Below, piece after piece: positions 29,519-40,641 of a stretch of DNA of 64,000 nt. Below the pieces are notes generated by a model. That model saw only the letters and a list, made by a program, of their open reading frames with translations, ran no database searches and was not told where the DNA came from. This DNA is from Thalassotalea piscium (lineage in GTDB: Bacteria; Pseudomonadota; Gammaproteobacteria; Enterobacterales; Alteromonadaceae), in NCBI RefSeq assembly GCF_030295935.1, contig NZ_AP027362.1, positions 3,782,001 to 3,846,000 on the forward strand. The letters are read 5' to 3'. The position numbers and the translations under genes are program-made. Every line of letters starts with the position of its first letter. Position 1 is the first letter of the stretch.

Positions 29519-30265
29519 AGACTTAAAAATATTATCGTTCAGTAGTAGGTTGACATAGATTACTTTCATTGTCTAAGAGTCGATTTTTGACGGCATAAAT
29601 GCCGACCTACAATTAAAAACATACTGATAATTAGGTATTTCTACTAGCGGTTAAAGCAATTACTGTAGAGAGGTTGTCACATTTTATGCAACCGAGGTTA
29701 GACTTATAAAAATTATCGTGCAATAGTAGGTTGAACTTTAGCTCATAGGTTACTTTCATTGTCTAAGAGTCGGTTTTGACGGCATAAATGCCGACCTACA
29801 ATTAAAACATATTGATAATTAGGTATTTCTACTAGCAGTTAAAGCAATTACTGTAGAGAGGTTGTCACATTTTATGCCAACTGAGGTTAGACTTATAAAA
29901 ATTATCGTGCAATAGTAGGTTGAACTTTAGCTCATAGATTACTTTCATTGTCTAAGAGTCGGTTTTGACGGCATAAATGCCGACCTACAATTAAAAACAT
30001 ATTGTTAATTAGGTATTTCTACTAGCAGTTAAAGCAATTACTGTAGAGAGGTTGTCACATTTTATGCCAACTGAGGTTAGACTTATAAAAATTATCGTGC
30101 AATAGTAGGTTGAACTTTAGCTCATAGGTTACTTTCATTGTCTAAGAGTCGGTTTTGACGGCATAAATGCCGACCTACAATTAAAACATATTGTTAATTA
30201 GGTATTTCTACTAGCAGTTAAAGCAATTACTGTAGAGAGGTTGTCACATTTTAGGCAACCGATAT
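29519..30265. repeat. 189-bp tandem repeat, about 3.9 copies
   Basis: Copies start near 29521, 29702, 29891 and 30081 (periods 181, 189, 190). Each carries AATAGTAGGTTG, TACTTTCATTGTCTAAGAGT, a palindromic GACGGCATAAATGCCGACCTACA (given here in two parts: GGCATAAATGCC with flanks GAC and GACCTACA) and GTAGAGAGGTTGTCACATTT. The three right-hand copies are almost identical; the first is more diverged. GTAGGT and ACCTAC within each unit can pair, so every unit can fold. Confidence 0.9.
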
Positions 30266-30326
30266 TCTATGGTTTAGTACCTTAGGGTGCGTTGATTACC
30301 GAGCGCAATGATTACCATAGCCTTAA

Positions 30327-30356
30327 AACAAAAAATGCCGACAACAGTCGGCATTT
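30327..30356 (-). terminator. Rho-independent terminator of rpoH
   Basis: On the minus strand AAATGCCGAC-TGTT-GTCGGCATTT followed by TTTG: a 10-bp stem with a U-tract, 24 bases beyond the rpoH stop. Confidence 0.9.
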
Positions 30357-30380
30357 AAATAGTATATCTTGCTAAATAAA

Positions 30381-31244
30381 CTAAACAGCAATAACGCCTT
30401 TTAATTTATTAAGTGCATTTTTTTCTAACTGTCTTACACGCTCTGCAGAAATTTGATACTTATTAGCAAGTTCTTGTAACGTGCTTTTTTCATCATCTAA
30501 CCAACGTGTTTTAATAATATCTTGGCTACGATCATCTAGGCTTACCATGGCATTGGCAAGTTGCTTGTTAGCATGCGTTTCCCAGTTTTTATCTTCAACT
30601 TCTGTGGCTAAATCAGACTGCTTATCTTCTAAGTATTGTGCAGGTGAAAAACTACTTGCGCTAGCATTATCGTCATCGTCTGAAGACAATTCAAAAGCTT
30701 GGTCTTGGTTAGTCATACGAGACTCCATCTCAAGAACATCTTTTTCACTAACACCTAAAGATTCAGCTACTGTGCTTACTTCTTCGTTACTAAACCAGCC
30801 TAAACGTTTTTTGTTTTTACGTAAGTTAAAAAACAACTTACGCTGTGCTTTGGTAGTAGCAACTTTTACGATACGCCAGTTGCGTAGAACGTATTCATGT
30901 ATTTCAGCTTTTATCCAATGAACAGCAAATGACACCAAACGAACACCCACTTCTGGGTTAAAGCGTTTTACCGCTTTCATCAGGCCAACATTACCTTCTT
31001 GAATAAGATCAGCTTGTGGCAAGCCATATCCTGCATAGCCTTTAGCTACGTGGATTACAAAACGTAAATGCGACATAATAAGCTCTTGTGCCGCTTGCAA
31101 GTCGTCTTTTTCATATAAACGAGTAGCAAGCTCATGCTCACGCTCAGCAGTAAGCATTGGGATGCTATAAGCTGACTGCATATACGCTTCAATGCTGCCG
31201 CTTTTGGGAACCATTAGCGCCATTGATTGCATTGTTTTACTCAT
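30381..31244 (-). CDS. rpoH: RNA polymerase heat-shock sigma factor, sigma-32
   Basis: 287 residues. Region 1.2/2 ([58 protein letters not shown]), the RpoH box ([15 protein letters not shown], about 132-146) and region 4 ([27 protein letters not shown]) are all present. It directs the heat-shock regulon. The ftsYEX-rpoH order is conserved. Regulation of rpoH in E. coli uses an mRNA thermosensor around the start; I cannot fold it here. Confidence 0.97.
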   Translation of the reverse strand: MSKTMQSMALMVPKSGSIEAYMQSAYSIPMLTAEREHELATRLYEKDDLQAAQELIMSHLRFVIHVAKGYAGYGLPQADLIQEGNVGLMKAVKRFNPEVGVRLVSFAVHWIKAEIHEYVLRNWRIVKVATTKAQRKLFFNLRKNKKRLGWFSNEEVSTVAESLGVSEKDVLEMESRMTNQDQAFELSSDDDDNASASSFSPAQYLEDKQSDLATEVEDKNWETHANKQLANAMVSLDDRSQDIIKTRWLDDEKSTLQELANKYQISAERVRQLEKNALNKLKGVIAV

Positions 31245-31453
31245 CTAAGTACTCCTCTTAAAATCTGGCCGAAATTATAACATAAAAAGCACAACTTCGC
31301 GAACTATGACGGCAAACCTTACCTTAGTAGAAAGGCCTAAACAAGCTCTGCACCTCGTTTTTATCATATTTTTTTTATGAAAATACTGTTCACTATCAAT
31401 TTTGCCACATGAAACAATAAATTAGTGAGATTGGTATTATTTACCGGGAAGGT

Positions 31454-32425
31454 TTAATCTGCTGTAGGCTCTATCGCACGAATGTGCTTTCTTACTGAAA
31501 TATAACTGCCAGAAAGCCCTAAAATAACCGCTAACGCAATTAGCATTATTAATTCAATAAAGTCTAATCCCTGTAAAACAAAATTACTTTGGTAGAGTTC
31601 GGTTAACTCTACAATTGCGCTAGAAAAATATAAGGCTAATATACTAACTGAAAGACTGGCAATTAAGCCACCAAGTACACCATACCAAACACCAGCATAC
31701 AAAAAAGGACGTTGGATAAACGCATCTGTTGCACCAACTAATTTCATAACTGCAATAGCGTCTTTTTGATTTAATATCGCCAGCCTTATCGTGTTACCAA
31801 TAATAAGCACTACCGATAAACACAATAAAACAGCCAAGCCTAGCACTACATCTTCAATAAGTTTTGCAATAGCCTCTAACCGAGTAAGCCATTCAAGATC
31901 TAACTTACCTTGTTCGACTTCTCGTTCTTGCGTAATTTTTTGCAACAACTCTTTTGCTGCAAGTACTTGGCTAGAACGACTGGTAGGTGTAACTAAGACC
32001 GTCGCCGGTAATGGATTTTTGTCTAAATATGTTAGTGCGTCACCAAAACCAGAGGATACTTTAAATTCTTTTAACGCTTTCTCAGCAGAAATATATTCAA
32101 CGTTACTTATTTCAGGGTATAACCTAAGCCTTTGTACGAGTTGTTGTGCCTCTTTGTCTGAAACTGTCAGTTTTAAAAATAAACTTATTTCAGATGCTGA
32201 ACCCCACTGACTCGAAATAGTATTCGCATTCTTTACAAACACATGCAAAGTAGCAGGTAATGTTAAACTGATACCTAACACAAGTATTGTCATAATTGAG
32301 GTAAACGGTGTTCGCCATAGATCACCTAAGCTGCCTATCCCCTGCTGAAGATGGCGAGTAATACGCCCAAAAACTTTATCAATTAAACTTCGTTTACGTT
32401 GGTGAGGTTCTGGCTTATTAAACAT
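31454..32425 (-). CDS. ftsX: Cell division protein FtsX
   Basis: About 323 residues from ATG 32425, which overlaps the ftsE end by 8 bases; the open frame runs ten codons further upstream inside ftsE. One membrane helix near residues 48-68, a periplasmic domain (about 75-210) and three more helices at the C-terminus give the FtsX/MacB permease fold. It is the membrane partner of FtsE in the divisome and activates cell-wall hydrolases through periplasmic partners. Confidence 0.95.
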   Translation of the reverse strand: MFNKPEPHQRKRSLIDKVFGRITRHLQQGIGSLGDLWRTPFTSIMTILVLGISLTLPATLHVFVKNANTISSQWGSASEISLFLKLTVSDKEAQQLVQRLRLYPEISNVEYISAEKALKEFKVSSGFGDALTYLDKNPLPATVLVTPTSRSSQVLAAKELLQKITQEREVEQGKLDLEWLTRLEAIAKLIEDVVLGLAVLLCLSVVLIIGNTIRLAILNQKDAIAVMKLVGATDAFIQRPFLYAGVWYGVLGGLIASLSVSILALYFSSAIVELTELYQSNFVLQGLDFIELIMLIALAVILGLSGSYISVRKHIRAIEPTAD

Positions 32426-33116
32426 AGTTTGCACCCGAGGTCTGCATACCTTCAATTAAACCATCATTAATCATACTGCCTTGCTTGAGTGTTAAGGTGC
32501 GATAACGTAATCGTGCAATTAACCCTAAGTCATGAGTCGCAATTAACACCGCAACACCCATATCATTGAACTCTTCAAATAGTCGTATAATTTCTAATGA
32601 CAATTTTGGGTCTAAGTTACCTGTGGGCTCATCGGCCAGTAGAATAGGGGGCTTATTAACAATTGCCCGTGCAATACCAACACGCTGTTGCTCTCCACCA
32701 GAAAGCATACTAGGGAAACTTTTAAGTTTGCTACCTAAGTGCACTTTGTCGAGCGCAGCTTCAACCCGTTTTTTTGTCTCTTTATGGCTGTATCCTTCAA
32801 TAATGAGGGGCAATGCAACATTATCAAAGACGGTGCGATCCATTAGTAGGTTATGATTTTGAAATATCATACCAATGCCACGGCGTACATAAGGGATTTG
32901 TTGATAAGTGACATCTGACAAGCTGGTTCCATTAATATGAATACTGCCGCTGGTCGATGTTTCCATTAAACTCATTAACTTTAATAACGTACTTTTGCCA
33001 GCACCTGAGTGGCCTGTAAGAAAAGCCATTTCACCGGCAGCTAACGTAAAACTGACGTTTTTTAATGCAATTATACCACCTGAGTATGCTTTGCTGACAT
33101 TATTAAAGCGGATCAT
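32418..33116 (-). CDS. ftsE: Cell division ATP-binding protein FtsE
   Basis: 232 residues with Walker A GHSGAGKST (about 36-44), signature LSGGEQQRVGIARAI, Walker B PILLADEPTGNLDP and the H-loop ATHD. It is the ATPase of the FtsEX complex at the inner face of the inner membrane. It lies between ftsY (17 bases upstream) and ftsX (overlap of 8 bases), the conserved ftsYEX operon. Confidence 0.97.
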   Translation of the reverse strand: MIRFNNVSKAYSGGIIALKNVSFTLAAGEMAFLTGHSGAGKSTLLKLMSLMETSTSGSIHINGTSLSDVTYQQIPYVRRGIGMIFQNHNLLMDRTVFDNVALPLIIEGYSHKETKKRVEAALDKVHLGSKLKSFPSMLSGGEQQRVGIARAIVNKPPILLADEPTGNLDPKLSLEIIRLFEEFNDMGVAVLIATHDLGLIARLRYRTLTLKQGSMINDGLIEGMQTSGANYV

Positions 33117-33133
33117 AAGCTAGTTAAACACTC

Positions 33134-34285
<1,152 letters not shown>

Positions 34286-34450
34286 ACTCACAGTTTCTTT
34301 TATTTGCGCAGATTAATGATAGTAATTACGCGGTAAACAAGGATAGAATTGCCCACATAGTAACACCTATACCTAAATCATCTCAAGATACGCATTACAA
34401 CATCTTTTAAAGGTACTAGGTATAACACTCTAATGTAAAATAAAAGCGCT

Positions 34451-35056
34451 ATGTCGATGCACAAAACCAAAAAAAAACACTTGAAAACAGGCTCTAACCA
34501 TAAAAAAATGGGTGCTATTCGTATTATTTCAGGTAAGCATCGTGGTAGAAAACTGCCCGTTCTTTCGGCTGAAGGCCTTCGACCAACTACAGACAGGGTG
34601 AAAGAAACACTATTTAACTGGTTAATGCCTTATATTAATCAAAGTAATTGTTTAGATTGTTTTGCTGGCGCAGGTAGTTTGGGTTTTGAAGCATTATCAC
34701 GCGGAGCTAGTAATATCACACTGATTGAACTAGACAAAGCAGCTGCCAAACAACTTAACACTAATAAAGTATTACTTAATGCTGACAACTTAAAGGTTGT
34801 TAATACCAACGTATTACAGTATTTAGCACAACCTGCTGACAACAAATACGACCTTGTTTTTATTGATCCTCCTTTTTATAAAGGATTAGCCGAGCAAGCT
34901 TGTGCTTTACTCAATAACGGGTGGTTGAATCATAACGCGCTTATTTATGTGGAACTTGAGAGTAACAGCTCTTCCACTTCTATTCCTGACCAATGGACAC
35001 TTTTAAAAGAAAAGGTTGCTGGCCAAGTGGCCTATCGCTTATATCAAGCAAATTAG
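34451..35056 (+). CDS. rsmD: 16S rRNA (guanine(966)-N2)-methyltransferase
   Basis: 201 residues. RIISGKHRGRKLPV at the start and RPTTDRVKETLFNWL (about 44-58), the SAM-binding CLDCFAGAGSLGFEALSRGA and the catalytic DLVFIDPPFYKGLAE are the hallmarks of RsmD. The 19 residues before MGAIRII are basic and variable; translation could instead begin at that internal Met. The enzyme methylates G966 in 16S rRNA. Divergent from ftsY, as in most gammaproteobacteria. Confidence 0.95.
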   Translation: MSMHKTKKKHLKTGSNHKKMGAIRIISGKHRGRKLPVLSAEGLRPTTDRVKETLFNWLMPYINQSNCLDCFAGAGSLGFEALSRGASNITLIELDKAAAKQLNTNKVLLNADNLKVVNTNVLQYLAQPADNKYDLVFIDPPFYKGLAEQACALLNNGWLNHNALIYVELESNSSSTSIPDQWTLLKEKVAGQVAYRLYQAN

Positions 35057-35101
35057 GGTCTAGTAATAGCAATAACGTTATAGCCCAACGTTATTACATT
35101 G

Positions 35102-35845
35102 CTACAGCCACTGTTGCTTTATTAATTCAATTTTATTGTTATCCTTTAATGTCTGAATCGACCTTTCAAGTTGATTTAACAGTTGTGTGTTACCTTTTTT
35201 TACCGCTATTGCCACTGGGCTCAAGTAATCTGAAGTTAAAATAATCTTAATTTTTACGCCATTTACTTTGGCTAGGTATTGTCCAACAGCTAAAGGCGCG
35301 ATCATTGCGTCAACTTCGCCCGATATAAGCCGTTTCATTGCATCGGATTTAGTTAATGAGTGCACAACCCTTATTTGCTGACGTAAATTCTCATGTTTTA
35401 ACTTTTGCTCTATTGAAGAGTGCATATCTCCTGAGAGTTTTTTACCCATAAGATCGGTCAAACTATTCACTGAACTATTATTTTCGAGGGTAAAAATTGC
35501 AATTTTTCTAAAATAAATTGGCGAAGTAAAATCAAATCGCTCTTGACGCTCTTTAGTAACTTCCATCCCACCAACGCAATCTAATTGTTTAGTAAAAGAC
35601 AGAAAGCTTAATATATTCACCCAGTCGTCTTGTACAAAAGTAACTTGTAAATCTGCTTGATTAAAAATTAACGTTAATAATTGCGCATCTATTCCCAGCG
35701 TTTCACCTTCAATACTTTTAAATTGATAAGGAGGGTAGCCGTTTGAAAGTCCACAAACAAAAGGCGGCTGATCAATACCAAATGATACTTTGGGAATTAA
35801 CAAGAGTAAGAGTGATAACGTTAACCATTTATTTGCATTGTACAA
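35102..35845 (-). CDS. Periplasmic substrate-binding protein (SBP_bac_3 type)
   Basis: 247 residues with a signal peptide (LTLSLLLLLIPKVSFG). It matches extracellular solute-binding family 3: GLSNGYPPYQFKSIEGETLGIDAQLL, VQDDWVNILSFLSFTKQLDCVGGMEVTKERQERFDFTSPIYF, LMGKKLSGDMHSSIEQKL and a C-terminal NKIELIKQQWL. The ERxxxFDFxxP block is typical of amino-acid binders. There are no transporter genes beside it, so its output is unknown. It ends just after rsmD (convergent). Confidence 0.87.
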   Translation of the reverse strand: MYNANKWLTLSLLLLLIPKVSFGIDQPPFVCGLSNGYPPYQFKSIEGETLGIDAQLLTLIFNQADLQVTFVQDDWVNILSFLSFTKQLDCVGGMEVTKERQERFDFTSPIYFRKIAIFTLENNSSVNSLTDLMGKKLSGDMHSSIEQKLKHENLRQQIRVVHSLTKSDAMKRLISGEVDAMIAPLAVGQYLAKVNGVKIKIILTSDYLSPVAIAVKKGNTQLLNQLERSIQTLKDNNKIELIKQQWL

Positions 35846-35891
35846 TTCAAACCCAACCCATATAAAAACAATTCAGTTAGCGCTTATCAGG

Positions 35892-36404
35892 CTAAGTATA
35901 ATATTCAAAATAGCGAGAATCAGGCGTTTTTTTATACAACGCTACTATTCTCAGCTGTTCAAAACCAAGTGCGTTAAGTAAATGTATTGAGCTCTCATTT
36001 TCAAGGCTGGTGATCGCTGCAATCTTAGTTAAGTTATATTGCTGTTTGGCATTATTTAATACTGCAGTAGCAGCTTCTTTAGCATAGCCCATTCGCCAGA
36101 ACTTAGGCAAGTAAGCATAGCCAAGATCAGGAAGTGACAATTCTGGGCGTTTTATCAACCCACACATTCCAATTGGCTCTTTTGCTTTTGTAAGCTCCAC
36201 CATACACAAACCAAAACCGTAGGCCTGATAACTAGCTAATGGACCAGTATTTAAATATCGTTTAGCGTCATTGATTGTACGAACTTTTTTATCACCAATA
36301 TTTTTAAGAAAAGAGGGCTCATTAAGAAGCCTTAAAATAAAGGCAGCATCATCATCGTTAAATTGTCTGATGGTTAGTCGAGCGGTTTGATGAATTATTG
36401 TCAT
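35892..36404 (-). CDS. GNAT family N-acetyltransferase (RimJ/RimL-like)
   Basis: 170 residues: TARLTIRQFNDDDAAFILRLLNEPSFLKNIGDK at the start is the N-terminal pattern of ribosomal-protein-type acetyltransferases (Acetyltransf_3), followed by GMCGLIKRPELSLPDLGYAYLPKFWRMGYAKEAA with the acetyl-CoA loop and ITSLENESSIHLLNALGFEQL. The acceptor is not known. It ends 46 bases upstream of the SBP gene start on the same strand. Confidence 0.9.
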   Translation of the reverse strand: MTIIHQTARLTIRQFNDDDAAFILRLLNEPSFLKNIGDKKVRTINDAKRYLNTGPLASYQAYGFGLCMVELTKAKEPIGMCGLIKRPELSLPDLGYAYLPKFWRMGYAKEAATAVLNNAKQQYNLTKIAAITSLENESSIHLLNALGFEQLRIVALYKKTPDSRYFEYYT

Positions 36405-36466
36405 ACAAAGCTAAAACAAAAGTGGCTTAGCCAATACTAAACCACTTCAATTAAAAACTGCTAGTG

Positions 36467-38038
36467 TTACTTTTTAGGCTTTAAAGTCAGATCATGAAAA
36501 TCGAAACTAAAATCGGTTAAATTAGACACAGCCTTCATTGTGGCATAGTTAATTGTGCCGTCGACATTTAAATTAAAGTTAACATAAGCATCAGCTTCTA
36601 ATGTGCGATCATCCCAACGAACAATAAACGTATTATGTTGATAGTGCTCTAGCGTGCCCATTAACTCTGGCGTTTTAGTAAATTGCATGTAAAGCTGACC
36701 ATCAATTTCTTGAATTTCAATATCACCATACCAATCGTCTTGGTAAACCTGCGCATAACTTTCTAATGGTAGAGACGCTTTTGCACTTTTATCCACGCTT
36801 GCAGCCGCACTAGCTAAGCGTTCACTTTCGCGCGCTAAACGCTTATCTCTGCTTGCTTGATAATGAGCAACCCAGTCTTTTTTGGGTAGCGCTAAATACT
36901 CATTTAAAATTTGATCAGCAATAGCGTTAAATGCATAACCTGATTGTTGGTTCGTTAAAATAACCATACCTAGGTTTTCTTCTGGTACTAACACCACTTT
37001 TGACAGCATGCCTAGTATTCCACCTGTATGATAAACCAACTTAACACCATGGTAGTCTTTCATGAACCAACCTAAGCCATAGGCAAAAAAGTGGGTTTTA
37101 TCGCTTTTAGTTGCCTCAGCAGATACGGGTAAAAGCGTACGAGCCTGCCATAATTCAGCACTTTGTTGCTCGCTAAACAAACGTTTTTCTTTATCACCTA
37201 CTTTTTCATAGACGCCTTGATTGAGCATTGTAGTTATCCACTTGCTCATATCATTAACGCTTGATGCAACTGAACCTGCTGATGAAAACTTCTCTAGAAA
37301 ATTACCACCAACCACATGAAGTTTGCCATCAAGAGGCACATGCGCTCTTGCTACATTTTTATTGCCTTTATCAATCAGTGAGAATTTAGCCTTAGTAGTA
37401 TTCATTTTTAGCGGTTTGAATATTTTTTCTACAATATTTTCTTGCCAAGGCTTACCAGTAACGCGAGCGATAACTTCACCCGCTAAAATATACATTAGGT
37501 TGTCATAAGCAAATTCACTTCGAAAGCTACTTACTTCTGGCAAGTATTTAATTCCTTTAATAATATCAGCCATTGTATGCGTTGTTTCTGGCCAAATCAT
37601 TAAATCTCCTGCCCCTAAACCTAAACCACTGTTATGGGCTAATAAGTCTATAATTGTAAATTCACGCGTAACGTAAGCATCGGGCATTTGAAACTCAGGA
37701 ATAATATCAATTACTCGTGTACGCCATGACAACTTTCCTTGATCGACCAATTGCGCAATAAGTGCCGCAGTCATCGCTTTAGTGTTAGACGCTACGCCAA
37801 ATAAGGTGTCTGCATTAACTTTATTGTCTTTTCCATGTTCTACAACACCAAACCCTTGGCTAAGAACGAGTTTACCGTCTTTAACAATAGCAACTGCAAC
37901 ACCTGGTACTTGAAATGTCTGCATTGTACGGGTAACAGTTTCTTTTATGGTTTCAATTTTAACGTCATGGGTGTTTGCGTTAACTACACTAGCGGCAAAG
38001 CATAAGGCACCTAAAGCAATTAAATGAATGGATTTCAT
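36467..38038 (-). CDS. Serine hydrolase, beta-lactamase/class C PBP family
   Basis: 523 residues with a signal peptide (IHLIALGALCFAASVVNA). The beta-lactamase class C fold shows SxxK (FGVASNTKAMTAALIAQL, about residue 92), YxN as Tyr-Asp-Asn (FAYDNLMYILAGEV) and HTG (LVYHTGGILGML). A DUF3471-like C-terminal domain follows (about 410-523, WYGDIEIQEIDGQLYMQF). Such periplasmic enzymes are esterases or D-aminopeptidases; true beta-lactamase activity is not implied. Confidence 0.9.
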   Translation of the reverse strand: MKSIHLIALGALCFAASVVNANTHDVKIETIKETVTRTMQTFQVPGVAVAIVKDGKLVLSQGFGVVEHGKDNKVNADTLFGVASNTKAMTAALIAQLVDQGKLSWRTRVIDIIPEFQMPDAYVTREFTIIDLLAHNSGLGLGAGDLMIWPETTHTMADIIKGIKYLPEVSSFRSEFAYDNLMYILAGEVIARVTGKPWQENIVEKIFKPLKMNTTKAKFSLIDKGNKNVARAHVPLDGKLHVVGGNFLEKFSSAGSVASSVNDMSKWITTMLNQGVYEKVGDKEKRLFSEQQSAELWQARTLLPVSAEATKSDKTHFFAYGLGWFMKDYHGVKLVYHTGGILGMLSKVVLVPEENLGMVILTNQQSGYAFNAIADQILNEYLALPKKDWVAHYQASRDKRLARESERLASAAASVDKSAKASLPLESYAQVYQDDWYGDIEIQEIDGQLYMQFTKTPELMGTLEHYQHNTFIVRWDDRTLEADAYVNFNLNVDGTINYATMKAVSNLTDFSFDFHDLTLKPKK

Positions 38039-38234
38039 TTGAATGATCCTAATAATTATTATATTTGATTAATGTAGATTACTACCGAACATTATCTGAG
38101 AATTACATATTCAGCTAGCACTATAATCAACTATATAGCCAATTAATGGTAAACAATTGATTACAGACTTTACTAACCTGTTACTCTTTCCTTTGTGACA
38201 AAGGGTGTGTGATGTTCAGAAAGCTTAAGCTGGC

Positions 38235-38846
38235 TTAAATTTCAATCCCTAAGTTGGAAAGCCCTTCTGATAGCGCTATTTTTTTTATTTCCGCGCATGT
38301 TTGTTTATTTTCAGTAGTATTTTGAATGAAACTAAACAATTCATTTTGCATTTCTTGCTCCCAAATCATTAGTGGGTGCTGTTCAATTTCTTCGTCAGCA
38401 ACCAAAGCAGCATCATTTGGTTCAGACGCTTGGGCTAACATCAATTCAAGGTAAAAAGTAACACTATTGGCTGACAATATTGACACCGCGTTAAAGCCTT
38501 CATCATCTTCGTTGTCTTGCATGGCTTGTAATAACGACATTAACCCCATCGCTGCATCAAGCGCTGGAAACACACCAAAAAAATCGAACGCTTCGGGGTC
38601 AGGAATTTGTTCCTCGAGCTTGGTAAGTTGTGCTTGATAATTAATGTTAACTTTTTGTGACTTATCAAGACGTTGCCAAATCAAGTTCAGTTGATTTCTT
38701 AATAACGTATAATCACCAAAATCTGCCGCTTGTGAAAACATTTGATAGTTTGGAAGCATGCGTTCAAGTAATGCTGCACTGAACGCTATTTTTTGCCAAA
38801 GGGAAAGCTTACTTAAAGGAGGATGAGTTATCACTAATGGTTCCAT
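38235..38846 (-). CDS. YjaG family protein (DUF416)
   Basis: 203 residues. Leu-rich N-terminal helices (LSLWQKIAFSAALLERMLPNYQMFSQ) followed by PDPEAFDFFGVFPALDAAMGLMSLLQAMQD and AVSILSANSVTFYLELMLA are the family pattern seen in E. coli YjaG, which is all-alpha and of unknown function. Cytoplasmic. It is 67 bases downstream of the coiled-coil gene start region's end in opposite order, with no clear operon partner. Confidence 0.88.
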   Translation of the reverse strand: MEPLVITHPPLSKLSLWQKIAFSAALLERMLPNYQMFSQAADFGDYTLLRNQLNLIWQRLDKSQKVNINYQAQLTKLEEQIPDPEAFDFFGVFPALDAAMGLMSLLQAMQDNEDDEGFNAVSILSANSVTFYLELMLAQASEPNDAALVADEEIEQHPLMIWEQEMQNELFSFIQNTTENKQTCAEIKKIALSEGLSNLGIEI

Positions 38847-38913
38847 TTGTTAAATTTAAACGTTAATTTTATACTTTAGGAGCGGCACAAAAAATCAACA
38901 TGCCCTAACTTTG

Positions 38914-40560
38914 CTACTCACTTTGTTTCGCAAGTTGTTTTTGTGCATACTCAAAGCGCAGTCGATATTCTGTGAGTTGCGTTTCTAACTCAGCAACTTC
39001 TGTCGTTAGCTTTTCATTTAGCGCATGGTTTTCATCGCGCAAGTACTTTATGGTTTCACGCGCTTGGCTGTACTCGGATTCTTGCTTGTCCCGATTAACC
39101 TCAATACGTTGCTGTACCGATGTAATTTTTTCGTTTGATTCTTTTAGCTCTTTGGTTAACTCATTAATTTTGCTCTGGTGTTGGTGATTTTCTTGTTCAA
39201 GTGCTGACAAGCTAGATACCAACGCTTTATTACTTTGTTCTAATTGCTCACCATTACTAGTGCTTGCTGTGAGTTGCTGTTCCATTTCATTCTTTGCTTT
39301 AACAAGTGCGTCTTTACTTTCGTTCGCTTGTTCAAGCAATGTTGACTTAGCGGTTAGCTCTTGCTCTTTACTGTCTAGCTTTGACTGTAGCTCTTTTGTT
39401 AACTCTTCATTTTTAGAAAGCGCTTCTTTAGCCTTAGTAAACTCTTCAAGCTGTTCTTTGAGCTTACTAATGGTTGTTTCGTTGTCTTTTTCTACTTTTT
39501 CTTGGTGCGCCTTAAAGTTACTAAGCTCTTGTGTTTGCGCTTTTATTTTGTCTTGTAACTCATTAGTAAGGCTTTCATGTTCAGCTGCATTTTTCGCTAA
39601 GGTACTATTTTTAGACTGTTCTTCATTTACTTGTTTTGAAAGCTTTTCAGCTTTAGCTTTTTCGTTACTCAGCTCTTGGGTTTGTGTATTTATTTTTTCT
39701 TGTAATTCTTCAGTTTTATTTTCATGTTCAGCAGCACTTTTCACTAAGATGCTATTTTTAGACTGTTCTTCATTAACTTGTTTTGCAAGCTTTTCAGCTT
39801 TAGCCTTTTCGTCACTAAGCGCTTTTGTTAGCTTTTCTAATTGAGAAGATAAATCTTCACATTGTTTGGCAAACTGTATGGCTTGAGTTTGATGTTCTGA
39901 TACAGAGTCTTTAGTTGATGCAATTTTACTCGCAAACTCAGATTTAGCATGAGCTTGTTCAGCTAAAGCATCGTTTAACTGATCTTTTAACGCAGATATT
40001 TGCTGATTTTGTACATTTAATGTAGCAGCCTTAGCTTGATCTGTTTTCGTTAAATTATCTTTAATTACATTAAGTTGGCTAACTTCCGAAGAAAGTGTTT
40101 TTAGTTGTTCGTTGAGTGAGTCTAGGGTTTTAGTTTGTTGCTCTTCTTTTAAAGCTAAGCTTTTAACCTTTTCAACTAATTCACTGTTTTCCTTTAACTT
40201 TTCTTTTAATACAGACTCTGTATCTGTTAATTTCGCGCCATTTAAGTCTGCATTATTTTGCAATTCACTCTGTTGACGAATACTTTCTTGCTGCAGTTTA
40301 TCAATAAGCGTTTGCTGCTCTTTAATCGTCGCCTCTGATTGCGCCTGTGTTAATTCAATATGTTTTAACTGTTCACTATTGGTATTTTTAACGGCGATAA
40401 AATGCGGATGCTGTTCAATGGCATCTAACGTAATTTCTTGATTTTTTTGTGATGAGCGTACAAGTTCAGCAACTTTTTCTTCTATTTGAATATAGATATC
40501 GCCGGCTAAGCTTTGAATACTCTCTTCTATATTATCAATTTCTTTTTTCTGACCAGCCAT
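38914..40560 (-). CDS. Long coiled-coil protein with an internal 49-residue tandem repeat
   Basis: 548 residues from ATG 40560 (AGGGGATAAT upstream); an earlier in-frame start would add a hydrophobic 14 residues and is less likely. From about residue 60 to the end the protein is one long, nearly uninterrupted coiled coil rich in Glu, Lys, Gln and Leu. Two copies of a 49-residue unit (KAKAEKL(A/S)KQVNEEQSKNS...ELSN) are encoded at about 39807-39661 and 39660-39514. There is no signal peptide and no motor domain. It could be a cytoskeletal or scaffolding protein; no family is recognised. Confidence 0.8.
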   Translation of the reverse strand: MAGQKKEIDNIEESIQSLAGDIYIQIEEKVAELVRSSQKNQEITLDAIEQHPHFIAVKNTNSEQLKHIELTQAQSEATIKEQQTLIDKLQQESIRQQSELQNNADLNGAKLTDTESVLKEKLKENSELVEKVKSLALKEEQQTKTLDSLNEQLKTLSSEVSQLNVIKDNLTKTDQAKAATLNVQNQQISALKDQLNDALAEQAHAKSEFASKIASTKDSVSEHQTQAIQFAKQCEDLSSQLEKLTKALSDEKAKAEKLAKQVNEEQSKNSILVKSAAEHENKTEELQEKINTQTQELSNEKAKAEKLSKQVNEEQSKNSTLAKNAAEHESLTNELQDKIKAQTQELSNFKAHQEKVEKDNETTISKLKEQLEEFTKAKEALSKNEELTKELQSKLDSKEQELTAKSTLLEQANESKDALVKAKNEMEQQLTASTSNGEQLEQSNKALVSSLSALEQENHQHQSKINELTKELKESNEKITSVQQRIEVNRDKQESEYSQARETIKYLRDENHALNEKLTTEVAELETQLTEYRLRFEYAQKQLAKQSE

Positions 40561-40641
40561 ATTATCCCCTAATTTAAATACAGCAATAAGATAAACTAGC
40601 ACAGCTAAGATGTACTGTTAACATATTATTGATTCAAGTTT

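Larger units (their letters stand above)
29315..30380. other. 1.07-kb intergenic region dominated by a tandem repeat
   Basis: No coding frame of note on either strand. About 190 bases upstream of the GAF-GGDEF-EAL gene should hold its promoter. Positions 29519-30265 are the 189-bp tandem repeats, and 30327-30356 the rpoH terminator. Confidence 0.75.

Noticed and set aside
29519-30265. CRISPR array
   Set aside because: The units are 189 bp and nearly identical throughout, with no short repeat plus unique spacer pattern and no cas genes.
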